A DNA stretch of 64,000 bases from Bradyrhizobium sp. cir1 (lineage in GTDB: Bacteria > Pseudomonadota > Alphaproteobacteria > Rhizobiales > Xanthobacteraceae): contig NZ_JACIHE010000014.1 in the NCBI RefSeq assembly GCF_014198245.1, positions 158,737 through 222,736 on the forward strand, read 5' to 3'. Below the pieces are notes generated by a model. The model saw nothing but the letters and a program-made list of their open reading frames with translations, did no database searches and had not been told where the DNA came from. The position numbers and the translations under genes were made by a program. Positions 40,525 to 49,200 of the stretch are shown piece after piece (position 1 is the first letter of the stretch; each line of letters opens with the position of its first letter).

Positions 40525-41877
40525 ATGTCCAGCAGCTCTTCGGCCCTCCCGAATTCGGACTGGCGCATCGTCGATCCGGCGCCGATGCCCCTGCATCACC
40601 AGCAGGAGGGCAGCGCATTCTTCAATCTCGAGGCGATCGCGCTGTGTCTCTATTTCTACCGTGACGCGCTCGCCGGCGCGCTGCGTTACTATCTGGCGGT
40701 CGTCAAGATCGACCCGGTGTGGTTCCTGCCTGACATTTTCGCGCTGGTCTGCATCCTCGCCTTCGTGCAGCGCTATATCCTGATGGGGCGCAGCCTCGTC
40801 GCGATTCTCACGCTGTTCTACATCTGCTTTGCGCTTTACCTCGGATACGTGTTCCTGGGTTATTTCAGCGGCATGATGTCGTCGTTCAAGATGATTGCGC
40901 CGGTGTTCGTCGGCTTCTGCTTCTGCGGGCGCAATTTCGGTGACTATGACCGGCTGCTGCGCTGGCTTCACCCGATCTTCTACCTGACGATCGTCGGGAT
41001 CATATTGTCGTCCCGCATCCAGTTGCCCTGGGTGGGCTATGCCTACGAGACTTTCGGCACGACGCGGCAGGCGACGCGGCTGTGGTGGTCGGCTTCCGAG
41101 ACGCGGCTGGCGGGACTGGCCGCCGACAGCACGATGGCCGCGTTCTTCGTGTTCATTTCCTTCGTGATCGTCTCGGTGCGCCGGAGCCTGTTGTGGTGCC
41201 TGTTCTGGACGCCCATCGGCCTCTACGCCATCAAACTGACCACGAACAAGACGTCGCTCGGCGTGATGGTGATCTACGTTCTTTGCCTGATCATCGTTCG
41301 TCTCGTTCCCGAGCGCGAGAAGTTTCCCATGCTGCGGCGAATGGCGCTGCTTTCGTTCCTGTCGATCCTGGTGCCGGCGGTGCTGATCGCGCTGTTCTCC
41401 GGCAACGGCCTCGTCAGCATGTCGCGCGGCCTGTTCAGCCTGCAGGACCGCGTCAACAACAGCTGGCAGCTGCCGTTCGTCTACATGGCCGATCTCATGC
41501 CGGTCGGCTTCTTCGTCGGCTGCGGCCTCGGTTGCTTCAACTATCCGCAGCTGCTGTTCTCGAACAAGCTCAGCTATTACGTCCCGGTGGATAATTTCTA
41601 CCTCGGCACCTACCTGATGTTCGGGCCGATCTTCGTGGTGTTCATGATCCTGGTCATCATCGCGGTCGCAAGGACCAGGGACATCTACAAGCTGTCTTTC
41701 GCGGTCGCGATGAATCTCTTCACCATCACGGTTCTGGCCTATGGTCCCGCGAGCGGCTTGATCATGCTGGGTGTGGCGTTCAGCGAGGTGTTCGCGCGAG
41801 ACAAGGGTGACGCGATCGTCTCGAGTGCGGCGCCGCTGGCGCCCGACGTCGACGATCTGGTTTCGCGGCCAGCATGA
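40525..41877 (+). CDS. Wzy-like polysaccharide polymerase, second of two
   Basis: 450 residues with about 10-12 membrane segments, such as 'ILTLFYICFALYLGYVFLGYF' and 'PIFVVFMILVIIAVA'. It is weakly conserved, as Wzy proteins usually are. A loop 'NNSWQLPFVYMADLMPVGFFVGCGLG' followed by 'VPVDNFYLGTYLMFG' is in the style of O-antigen polymerases. It lies between two acyltransferase genes in an operon that continues to a flippase. That context makes Wzy the best reading. The assignment is by topology and neighbourhood, not strong motifs. Confidence 0.78.
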   Translation: MSSSSSALPNSDWRIVDPAPMPLHHQQEGSAFFNLEAIALCLYFYRDALAGALRYYLAVVKIDPVWFLPDIFALVCILAFVQRYILMGRSLVAILTLFYICFALYLGYVFLGYFSGMMSSFKMIAPVFVGFCFCGRNFGDYDRLLRWLHPIFYLTIVGIILSSRIQLPWVGYAYETFGTTRQATRLWWSASETRLAGLAADSTMAAFFVFISFVIVSVRRSLLWCLFWTPIGLYAIKLTTNKTSLGVMVIYVLCLIIVRLVPEREKFPMLRRMALLSFLSILVPAVLIALFSGNGLVSMSRGLFSLQDRVNNSWQLPFVYMADLMPVGFFVGCGLGCFNYPQLLFSNKLSYYVPVDNFYLGTYLMFGPIFVVFMILVIIAVARTRDIYKLSFAVAMNLFTITVLAYGPASGLIMLGVAFSEVFARDKGDAIVSSAAPLAPDVDDLVSRPA

Positions 41878-41959
41878 TCGCCATGCATGCAATGAGCTGC
41901 GGTGCGCAGCGCGGGCTCCGGTCCGGAACCTTCCTTCATCTCGGGATCGGATCGCAGCA

Positions 41960-43012
41960 GTGACCGGAGACAGCAAGAATTTCGTGGAGGCGATCCAGGG
42001 GCTGCGCGGCGTCGCGGCGCTCACCGTGCTGATCGTGCATCTTCAGGACATGCCGCTTCTGGCGGGCTTCCTGCCTCCGATCTGGCCGTGGCTCGAAGCC
42101 ACGGTCAACATGGGCGGGCACGGGGTCGAGCTGTTCTTCATGATCAGCGGCTTCCTGATCCCGGCGAGCCTCATGCGTCACCGCAGTGTGGGGAAGTTCT
42201 TTCTCGATCGCGCCCTGCGAATCCTGCCCGTGTTCGTGATCCTGCATCTGATCCTGTTCACGGCGGGCCCACTGGTCGGCTACAAGTTCTTCAAGGGAAT
42301 CGACCTGGCGACATATCTCAAGCTGTTCTTCGTCAATCTCGCGTTCCTGCCGGACGCGCTGGGATTGCCGATCGGCCAGCAGAACGCCTGGACGCTGAGC
42401 TATGAATGGGCGTTCTACATTCTGTTCGCGCTGGTCTTCGTGATGGTGGTGCAACGGAGGAACTGGCTGCTCGCGACGCCGTTCATCCTGCTCGGTGTTG
42501 CCGGCATCGCCTTCCGGCCGATCGCCGCCTTCTTCCTCGTCGGATTGCTGTTCAGCCTGATCGACCTGCGGATCCGGATCGGCGGCTGGCCCGGGTTGCT
42601 GGCCGGCATCGTCTGCGGGGCCGCCATGTATGTGTCGATCGAATATGTGCATCCGCTGGTCGGACTGCTGCCGGGGGCGCTGCTGTTTGGAATGGTCCTT
42701 GCTCCGGACTCCGGTGTCGCCGTCGCGCTGAGCGGCAGGTTCCTGCAGTTCCTTGGAAAGATCAGTTACAGCCTCTATTTGGTCCATCCTTTTGCGCTAT
42801 TCCCGCTGCAGGTCATCGGCGTGAAGCTGGCGGCGCATGGCGTCAATCTGTGGCTGCTCTGGGCCGCCTTTGCGGGCCTCGGCCTGATTGCCGCACTGAT
42901 CGCGGGTGCGGTCAGCTACGAGCTGATCGAGGTGAGGCTCCGCCGCTTGCTCGATCCGGCGCTGCGGGGCCTGTTTTTCGGAGTGCGTCGTGAAGCCCGT
43001 TATGTCGCCTGA
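41960..43012 (+). CDS. Membrane acyltransferase (acyltransferase-3 family), third of three
   Basis: 350 residues from a GTG at 41960; an upstream open frame overlaps the polymerase and is not protein-like. 'FVEAIQGLRGVAALTVLIVHLQDM' has the RG and His. 'GGHGVELFFMISGFLI', 'FFLDRALRILPVF' and 'AWTLSYEWAFYILFAL' follow. The C-terminal 'FLGKISYSLYLVHPFALFPL' is typical. About ten membrane segments. It belongs to the same operon as the genes on both sides and is probably another O-acylation enzyme. Confidence 0.88.
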   Translation: MTGDSKNFVEAIQGLRGVAALTVLIVHLQDMPLLAGFLPPIWPWLEATVNMGGHGVELFFMISGFLIPASLMRHRSVGKFFLDRALRILPVFVILHLILFTAGPLVGYKFFKGIDLATYLKLFFVNLAFLPDALGLPIGQQNAWTLSYEWAFYILFALVFVMVVQRRNWLLATPFILLGVAGIAFRPIAAFFLVGLLFSLIDLRIRIGGWPGLLAGIVCGAAMYVSIEYVHPLVGLLPGALLFGMVLAPDSGVAVALSGRFLQFLGKISYSLYLVHPFALFPLQVIGVKLAAHGVNLWLLWAAFAGLGLIAALIAGAVSYELIEVRLRRLLDPALRGLFFGVRREARYVA

Positions 43013-43060
43013 GCGCGTCCCCATGCCATCGTTTCAGCCGGATCACGTACGGGTAACGCC

Positions 43061-44515
43061 ATGATCATCAAGAATCTGCTCTCGATGTCGAGCGTGAACG
43101 TCGTGAAGTCGGCCGTTCAGTTCCTCATCACGCTGCTGATCACCTATTTCGTGACGCCGACCGAATTCGGGCTCGTGGCGTTTTCGCTGCCGTTCATCGC
43201 CTTCATCTCCATGCTGACCGATCTCGGGCTATCGAGCGCGATGATCCAGAGGGACTCGCTGACGAAGGAGGAAGCCGGTGCGGCGACGACCCTGATGGTT
43301 GCGATCGGGATCGGCTGCGCCCTGGTGCTGGCCGCCGCCTCCAAGCCGCTCGGGGCTGCGGTCAACATGCAGGGCCTGCCGGCCGTACTGGCCGCGCTTT
43401 CCGGCTCGGTGGTCCTGTCGATCTCCGCGATGGGACCGCGCGCGGTTCTGGAGCGATCCCTGCGGTATCAAACGATCGCCTTGATCGAGGCTGGAGCGGC
43501 GCTCATTGCCGCGATCGTCGGCGTGGTCGGCGCCGTGCTGGGGTGGGGAATCTGGGCGCTGATCGCGTATTACGTCCTGATGCAGGCGGTACGTGCCGTC
43601 GCGTTCTATGTGAACACCAGGCGCCACATTCACCTGTGCTTCAAATGGCGCAGCGTCGCCCTGATGCTGTCGTTCGGCGGCTGGGTGCTGGCTTCGAATG
43701 TCCTCAACTTCGCTGCGCGAAACGTCGGCAATCTCATGATCGGCGCCAAATTGGGCGCAGCCGCAGTCGGCCTGTTCGGTCTCGCCTTCCAGTTCATGAC
43801 GCTGCCGCTGATGATCCTGTCGTGGCCGGGCGGCGGAGTTCTGATGGCCACCTTGAGCCGGATGAACGGCGAGCGGGAACAGGAACGGCGCAAGGCGGCG
43901 ATTTGCGCGGTTCTCGGCATGACGGCGATGATCACGTTCCCGGCGATGATCTATCTGACATTCGGGCTGAAATATCCCGTTGCGACATTCCTGTCGGCTC
44001 ATTGGCAGGAGGTGTTGCCGCTGATTGCGATTCTCGCGCCGGCGGGCGCCGCGCAGTCGATCGCGGCCTATGCCGGCCCGATTCTGCTGGCTCACGACAA
44101 GGCGCGACTTCAGTTCTGGGTGAGCACCGCCAACAGCGCCAGCATGATTCTCGCCTTCCTCATCGCGTTGCCGTTCGGGCTCACGGCCGTGGCCGTCGTG
44201 TATCTGGTCGTCTCGATCCTGGTTTGCGCTCTCATGCTGATGATCGGAGCTAGGCACTGCGCGGTCCCTTATGTATCGCTGTTCGGAGCCCTGATGCCGG
44301 CATCGGTCGCCACGACGCTCGGCGCTGTGTGCGCGCTCGTCGCGACGAAGGGGGATGTCGCAAGCCTGTCGCATTGGCTGATCGCGACGGCGGTCTATGC
44401 GCTGATCGTGCTTGGCAGCTATGTGGTATTCAGGCGCCGGATCTGGAGCAGCGTGCAGTCGCTGCTGGGTGGGTCGGCTCCGCCGATTCAGGCAAATCTT
44501 CCCTCGGCAAGTTAG
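43061..44515 (+). CDS. Polysaccharide flippase, MOP superfamily (Wzx/RfbX type), first of two
   Basis: 484 residues with 12-14 membrane segments. The opening 'NVVKSAVQFLITLLITYFVTPTEFGLVAFSLPF' and the later 'GGWVLASNVLNFAARNVGNLMIGAKLG' are typical of the WzxC/PST group, which flips undecaprenyl-linked repeat units to the periplasm. It is 48 bp after the third acyltransferase, and 31 bp precede the acetyltransferase gene. Together with a polymerase and the co-polymerase this gives a complete Wzx/Wzy-type pathway. Confidence 0.93.
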   Translation: MIIKNLLSMSSVNVVKSAVQFLITLLITYFVTPTEFGLVAFSLPFIAFISMLTDLGLSSAMIQRDSLTKEEAGAATTLMVAIGIGCALVLAAASKPLGAAVNMQGLPAVLAALSGSVVLSISAMGPRAVLERSLRYQTIALIEAGAALIAAIVGVVGAVLGWGIWALIAYYVLMQAVRAVAFYVNTRRHIHLCFKWRSVALMLSFGGWVLASNVLNFAARNVGNLMIGAKLGAAAVGLFGLAFQFMTLPLMILSWPGGGVLMATLSRMNGEREQERRKAAICAVLGMTAMITFPAMIYLTFGLKYPVATFLSAHWQEVLPLIAILAPAGAAQSIAAYAGPILLAHDKARLQFWVSTANSASMILAFLIALPFGLTAVAVVYLVVSILVCALMLMIGARHCAVPYVSLFGALMPASVATTLGAVCALVATKGDVASLSHWLIATAVYALIVLGSYVVFRRRIWSSVQSLLGGSAPPIQANLPSAS

Positions 44516-44546
44516 TAGAGATTGGTGGATGTCTTCAGGAGCGGGA

Positions 44547-45098
44547 ATGGGGAGCGAGCCTCCGGCGGGAATTCCGTGGCGCGAGGACCTGATGGCGAAT
44601 ACCGGCAAGTCCGGTGTCGGGGCAGCCTTCATCGCCTTGCTCACGAGCCCGGGCTTTGCCGTGATCACGACCTGGCGAATAGCCAAGATGCTGCGCTTCC
44701 AGACACGTTGGGGGCACCAGATCACCTGGCTGCTGGTGCGGGCGCTGATGCGCCGCGGCTGCTACATCTCCGTTCTCGCAGAGATCGGCCCGGGGCTGAT
44801 CCTGCCGCATCCGACTGGCGTCGTGATCGGCGAGGGCGCGCGGATCGGCCGTTCCGTGATGCTCTATCACAATGTCACGCTCGGACGGCGCGCCTGGGAT
44901 GAACCGGGTTGCCCGACCATTGGCGACAACGTTGTCATCTATACCGGGGCGGTCATTGTCGGCCCGACGTCGATTGGCGAAGGCGCCAACATCGCGGCCA
45001 ATGCGGTCGTGACGCGTGATGTTCCGCCGCATTCCGTCGCTGCGGGAGCACCCGCACGGGTCGTGCGCTCGGAAGCACCGGGCCGGATGCGCGCCTAA
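44547..45098 (+). CDS. Hexapeptide-repeat acetyltransferase, serine-acetyltransferase-like
   Basis: 183 residues from the ATG at 44547, which has AGGAG five bases upstream; ATG 44529 is the alternative. The N-terminal helices ('WREDLMANTGKSG', 'ITTWRIAKMLRF') resemble the CysE short form. A left-handed beta-helix follows ('GVVIGEGARIGRSVMLYHNVTLGRR', 'IGDNVVIYTGAVIVG', 'DVPPHSVAAGAPARVV'), with the catalytic-type His in 'YHNVTLG'. In polysaccharide loci such proteins O-acetylate sugars or nucleotide sugars using acetyl-CoA. Cysteine biosynthesis is less likely given the neighbours. Confidence 0.88.
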   Translation: MGSEPPAGIPWREDLMANTGKSGVGAAFIALLTSPGFAVITTWRIAKMLRFQTRWGHQITWLLVRALMRRGCYISVLAEIGPGLILPHPTGVVIGEGARIGRSVMLYHNVTLGRRAWDEPGCPTIGDNVVIYTGAVIVGPTSIGEGANIAANAVVTRDVPPHSVAAGAPARVVRSEAPGRMRA

Positions 45099-45439
45099 AG
45101 CAGCGAGGGCCGCGCGCAAGCGCAGTGGCGACTATCGGCTCAATGCGGGCCGGAGGCGTGTCTCTGGCCGCATGTCTTTCAGTGCTGCCCGGAACCAGGA
45201 CCGACTCTCGCATCGTTGGTTTGTTCCCGGATCGGCGGCGGCTGTCGTGCGAACGAACTGAACAGGTTCCATTCATCGCACCGACGTCATGGCCGGCGAT
45301 GATGCGACGATTGGCAATTGCATAGATTTCAGCCGTCGCCTGAACTCCTTCTTTGGGCGCAGAGCCGGTCACAATTCTGATTGCTGGCCATGTATAGTTG
45401 TGTCGGGAAACGTCCAATCATGTCAGCGAGGGCCAGCCG
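45099..45439. other. 341-bp gap without a recognised gene
   Basis: Short ORFs on both strands give Arg-rich shadow-like translations. The stretch should hold the methyltransferase promoter. No strong hairpin or dyad was found. Confidence 0.4.
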
Positions 45440-46171
45440 ATGTCGTCGATCATTACCGACTTTACGCAAGTCTATCCCTATCTCGACGGCTCGAAGTTCA
45501 AGGACACCATCGTCGTACAGTACCGGGGAGACGGCGACGTCAGATACAGATGTGACGTCCTGGTCGATCTCTGTCGGGGCAAGCGGGTCCTGCATGTCGG
45601 ATGCTGTGACCATCTGCCGCTCATCAAGCGAAAGATCGACAACCGGGATTGGCTGCACGGCCTGATCACGGAGGCTTCCGAATACACGGTCGGCGTCGAC
45701 ATCGATGCGGATGCGGTGCGGGAAGCATCGCGCATTTCCGGGCTCGACAACATGGTCGCAGGCGACGTGACGTCCGCTCAAAAGATCGACGCGATATCCG
45801 GCCGGAAGTTCGACATCGCCGTGTTCGGCGAAGTCGTCGAGCACATTCCGAACCCGGTCGCGTTCCTGTCGCGGTTCAGGGAGAACTACGGCGACGTCGT
45901 CGACCAGATCGTGATCACCGTTCCGAACGCCTTCAGGGGCGGCAACATCAAGGGCATCCTGAAGAACGTCGAGACGATCAACAGCGATCACCGCTTCTTC
46001 TTCACGCCCTATACGATCGCGAAGGTCGCGATCGACGCCGGCTATGCGCCCGTCGAGGTGAAGATGGCGACCTTCATGCGTGCCGGAAGGCTGAAGTCGA
46101 TGCTGCTGCGGCAGCTTCCGCTGCTCGCCGAGGACATCATCTTCATCGGCGCGGCCATGCGGCCGCACTGA
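45440..46171 (+). CDS. SAM-dependent class I methyltransferase
   Basis: 243 residues from the ATG at 45440, with GAGGG eight bases upstream. Motif I is 'GKRVLHVGCCDH', motif II acidic 'VGVDIDADAV', then 'DIAVFGEVVEHIPNPVAFL' as motif IV. This is the layout of small-molecule and sugar methyltransferases. Bradyrhizobium exopolysaccharides are known to carry 4-O-methyl-galactose, so a sugar O-methyltransferase is a reasonable guess; the substrate is not shown by the sequence. It is convergent with the giant repeat protein across a strong terminator. Confidence 0.83.
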   Translation: MSSIITDFTQVYPYLDGSKFKDTIVVQYRGDGDVRYRCDVLVDLCRGKRVLHVGCCDHLPLIKRKIDNRDWLHGLITEASEYTVGVDIDADAVREASRISGLDNMVAGDVTSAQKIDAISGRKFDIAVFGEVVEHIPNPVAFLSRFRENYGDVVDQIVITVPNAFRGGNIKGILKNVETINSDHRFFFTPYTIAKVAIDAGYAPVEVKMATFMRAGRLKSMLLRQLPLLAEDIIFIGAAMRPH

Positions 46172-46191
46172 CGCCGTTTGTGTCCCGCTGG

Positions 46192-46223
46192 TCCGGGCCG
46201 GCAGGCGCACCTGCCGGCCCGGA
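46192..46223. terminator. Strong two-way terminator hairpin
   Basis: A perfect 14-bp stem (46192-46205 with 46210-46223) closes a 4-base CGCA loop between the convergent methyltransferase and giant repeat protein genes. GTTTGTT follows on the plus strand. It is the strongest simple hairpin I found in the window. Confidence 0.8.
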
Positions 46224-46232
46224 GTTTGTTCG

Positions 46233-49200
46233 TCAGACGAACAGGAAGTTGCCGTGATCGAGCGTCGTCGAGTTCACATTCTTCAACAGGATGGAATCGG
46301 CCGAGGTGAGCTGGACCAACGTGTCCGAGCCCGATTGCGAAATCTGCAGGTGGCTGTAGTCCGCCACCAGTGATTTCAGGATCTCGACCGTGTCGTGGTT
46401 GGACGCGGTTCCGGCGTGGAAGCTCTTGATCTGGTCGTTGCCGCCGCCGAACATGACGGTGGTCGTGCCAGGTGCCGTGGAGAAGACGTCGTTGCCGCTG
46501 CCGCCGGTCAGCGTCAGTCCCGCGGTGACCGCCGTAACCGCGTGGGTGCCGTCGGTGTTGAGCACGTCGATCGTGAGCAGCGAGCCGCTGCTGTTGTAGC
46601 TGTCGTGCTCGACGGCGCCCGGCAGGCCGGAAACCGCGAATTTGAAGACATCCGTCGTTCCGTCGACGTTGTTGAGGGTCTCGGTGGTCTTGACCCCGGT
46701 GGAGTCGTAGACGTCCGTGACCTTGCTGCCGTCCGACTTGATGACCTGCGTGTAGTCGAGCGTGCCGTCCGCGTGCGAGCGGATGAGGGACGTCATCTTG
46801 CCCGACGAGTCGATGTGCTGCTGCTCGGTGACGTAGCTCTTGCCGGTGATGCCGTAGATCGTATTGTCGTGCGAGCCGTCGGCGTTGTTGGCGTAGACCG
46901 CAGTCTTGACCCCGGACGAATACACGGTCGTCGAGTTCGATCCGTCCTTGTTCAGCACGTAATCGCTGGTCATGCTGCCGCTGCTGTCGAACAGCTTCGT
47001 CTCCTTGGTGCCGTCGGCATTGACGACATAGATCGACGAGTTCAAGCCGTTCACGTAGTTCGTCGTCGTCACGTCGCCGCCGGCCGTCTTGTGGATGTCC
47101 TGGACCAGCGCCCCCGACGAATTATACGTGTCCGTCGTGGTCGATCCATCGGTGGCGTTGAGGATCTCGGTCATCTTGTGGCCGGTGCTGTCGTAGAGGT
47201 CGGTGACCTTGCTGCCGTCGCTGTTGATCACCTGCTTGTAGGCAAGCGTGTCGTCGGCATGAAGCCGGGTCAGGGTCGTCAACGTGCCGGCCGCGGTGAG
47301 GTGCTGGATCTCGGTCGTATAGCTCTGGCCCGTGATGTTGTAGAAGGAGTTGTCGTGGCTGCCGTCGACATTGGTGACGTAGAGCTTCATCTTGACGCCG
47401 GCCGAATAGACCGTGTTCGAGGACGAGCCGTCCTTGTTCTGGACCATGTCGCTGGCGATGATGCCGTTGGAGTCGTACAGCTTGGTGTCCTTTGACCCGT
47501 CGGCGTTGACCACGTAGACCGACGCCAGCAGCGTGCCGTTGTAGTTCGTCGTGGTGGTGTCGCCGGAGCTCGTCTTGACGATCTCCTGCTTCAGTGCTCC
47601 GGACGACGGGTCGTAAGTATCGGTCGTCGTGGCTGACGACGTGACGGTGACGACCGAGACCTTGTGGCCGGTGGAGTCGTATTGGGTCGTGACCTTGCTG
47701 CCATCGCTGTTCAGCACCTGGCTGTAGGCCATCGTGCCGTCGGCATGGGTGCGGCTGACCAGAAGCAGCTTCCCGCTGGGATCGATGTGGTCGTGCTCGG
47801 TCGTGTAGGACTGGCCGGTGATGTTATAATAGTAGTTGTCGTGACTGCCGTCGGCGTTGGTGACATAGACCTTGGTCTTGACGCCGGCCGTGTACAGCGT
47901 GTTCGAGGACGAGCCGTCCTTGTTCTGAACGAGGTCGCTCGCGATGATGCCGTTGGAGTCGTAGAGCTTCGACTCCTTCGAACCGTCGGCGTTGACCACG
48001 TAGACCGACACCAGCAGCGAGCCGTTGTAATTGGTCGTCGTCACGTTGCCGGAGGTCGTCTGCACGACCGTCTGCTTGAGTACGCCGGCGGTGGTGTAGT
48101 AGTCGGTCGTGGTGGCCGTCGACGTCGTTGTGACGACCGAGGTCTTGTGGCCCGTGGAGTCGTACTGGGTCGTGACCTTGCTGCCGTCGCTGTTGAACAC
48201 CTGGCTATAGGCCATCGTGCCGTCGGCATGCGTTCGGCTCACCGACAGCAGCTTGCCGCTTGCATCGAGATGGTCGTGCTCGCTGGTGTAGGACTGGCCG
48301 GTGATGTTGTAATAGTAGTTGTCGCTGCTGCCGTCGGCATTGGTGACATAGGTCTTGGTCTTGACGCCCGCCGTATAGAGCGTGTTCGACGACGAGCCGT
48401 CGGCGTTCTCGATCAGGTCGCTCGCGATGATGCCGTTGGCGTCGTACAGTTTCGAATCCTTGGACCCGTCGGCATTGACCACGTAGACGGACACCAGCAG
48501 CGAACCATTGTAATTCGTGGTGGTCACGTTGCCGGAGGTCGTCTGCACGACGGTCTGCTTGAGCGCGCCGGCCGTGGTGTAGAAGTTGGTCGTGGTCTCC
48601 GTGGACGTGACGGTGATCATCGTGGTCTTGTGCCCCGTGGAGTCGTACAGGGTCGTGACCTTGCTGCCGTCGCTGTTGAAGACCTGGCTGTAGGCCATGG
48701 AGCCATCGGCATGCGTGCGGACGACGGACAGCAGCCTTCCGCCGGCGTCGAGATGGTCGTGCTCGGTCGTGTAGGACTGGCCGGTGATGTTGTAATAGTA
48801 ATTGTCGTGAGTGCGGTCGGCATTGGTGACGTACATCTTGGTCTTGACGCCGCCCGAGTAGAGCGTGTTCGAGGACGATCCGTCGTTGTTCTGGACGAGG
48901 TCCGCGATCAAATTGCCGCTTGCGTCGTAGGTCTTGGTGTCCCTGTCGCCGATCGGCGAGACCGTGACGTCACGCACCATCTTGCCGTCGGTGTAGGCGA
49001 TGTTCTCCGACGAGCCGTCGGTATTGAGCGTGACCTTGCTGGTGATGACGCCGTTCGTGAAGTTCGACGTGCTGGTCGATACAAGCGTCGCGGAGGAGTC
49101 GTAGACCCTGGTCACGCTCCAGGTGTCGGTCGAGTTGGTGATCGAGAACTGGTAGCCGCCCTGGATCGCCGCCAGCGCGTTCGTATAGTGCGAGATCATG

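Noticed and set aside
39331..42024. 897-residue minus-strand ORF
   Set aside because: Antisense to an acyltransferase and a polymerase-like gene with clear motifs. Its Arg/Glu/His/Gln-rich translation is the usual product of high-GC codon bias.
44547..45098. Serine acetyltransferase of cysteine synthesis (cysE)
   Set aside because: The protein is shorter than CysE and sits inside the polysaccharide operon, so a sugar-acetylating role is more likely, though the fold is the same.
47281..47300. 'TAAG' in the fourth repeat of the giant protein as a proven LapG cleavage site
   Set aside because: Known LapG sites lie in an N-terminal retention module. A four-residue match inside a repeat is easily chance.
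46540..48959. CRISPR array
   Set aside because: The repeats are 483-486 bp, in frame and protein-coding, with no short repeat-spacer pattern.
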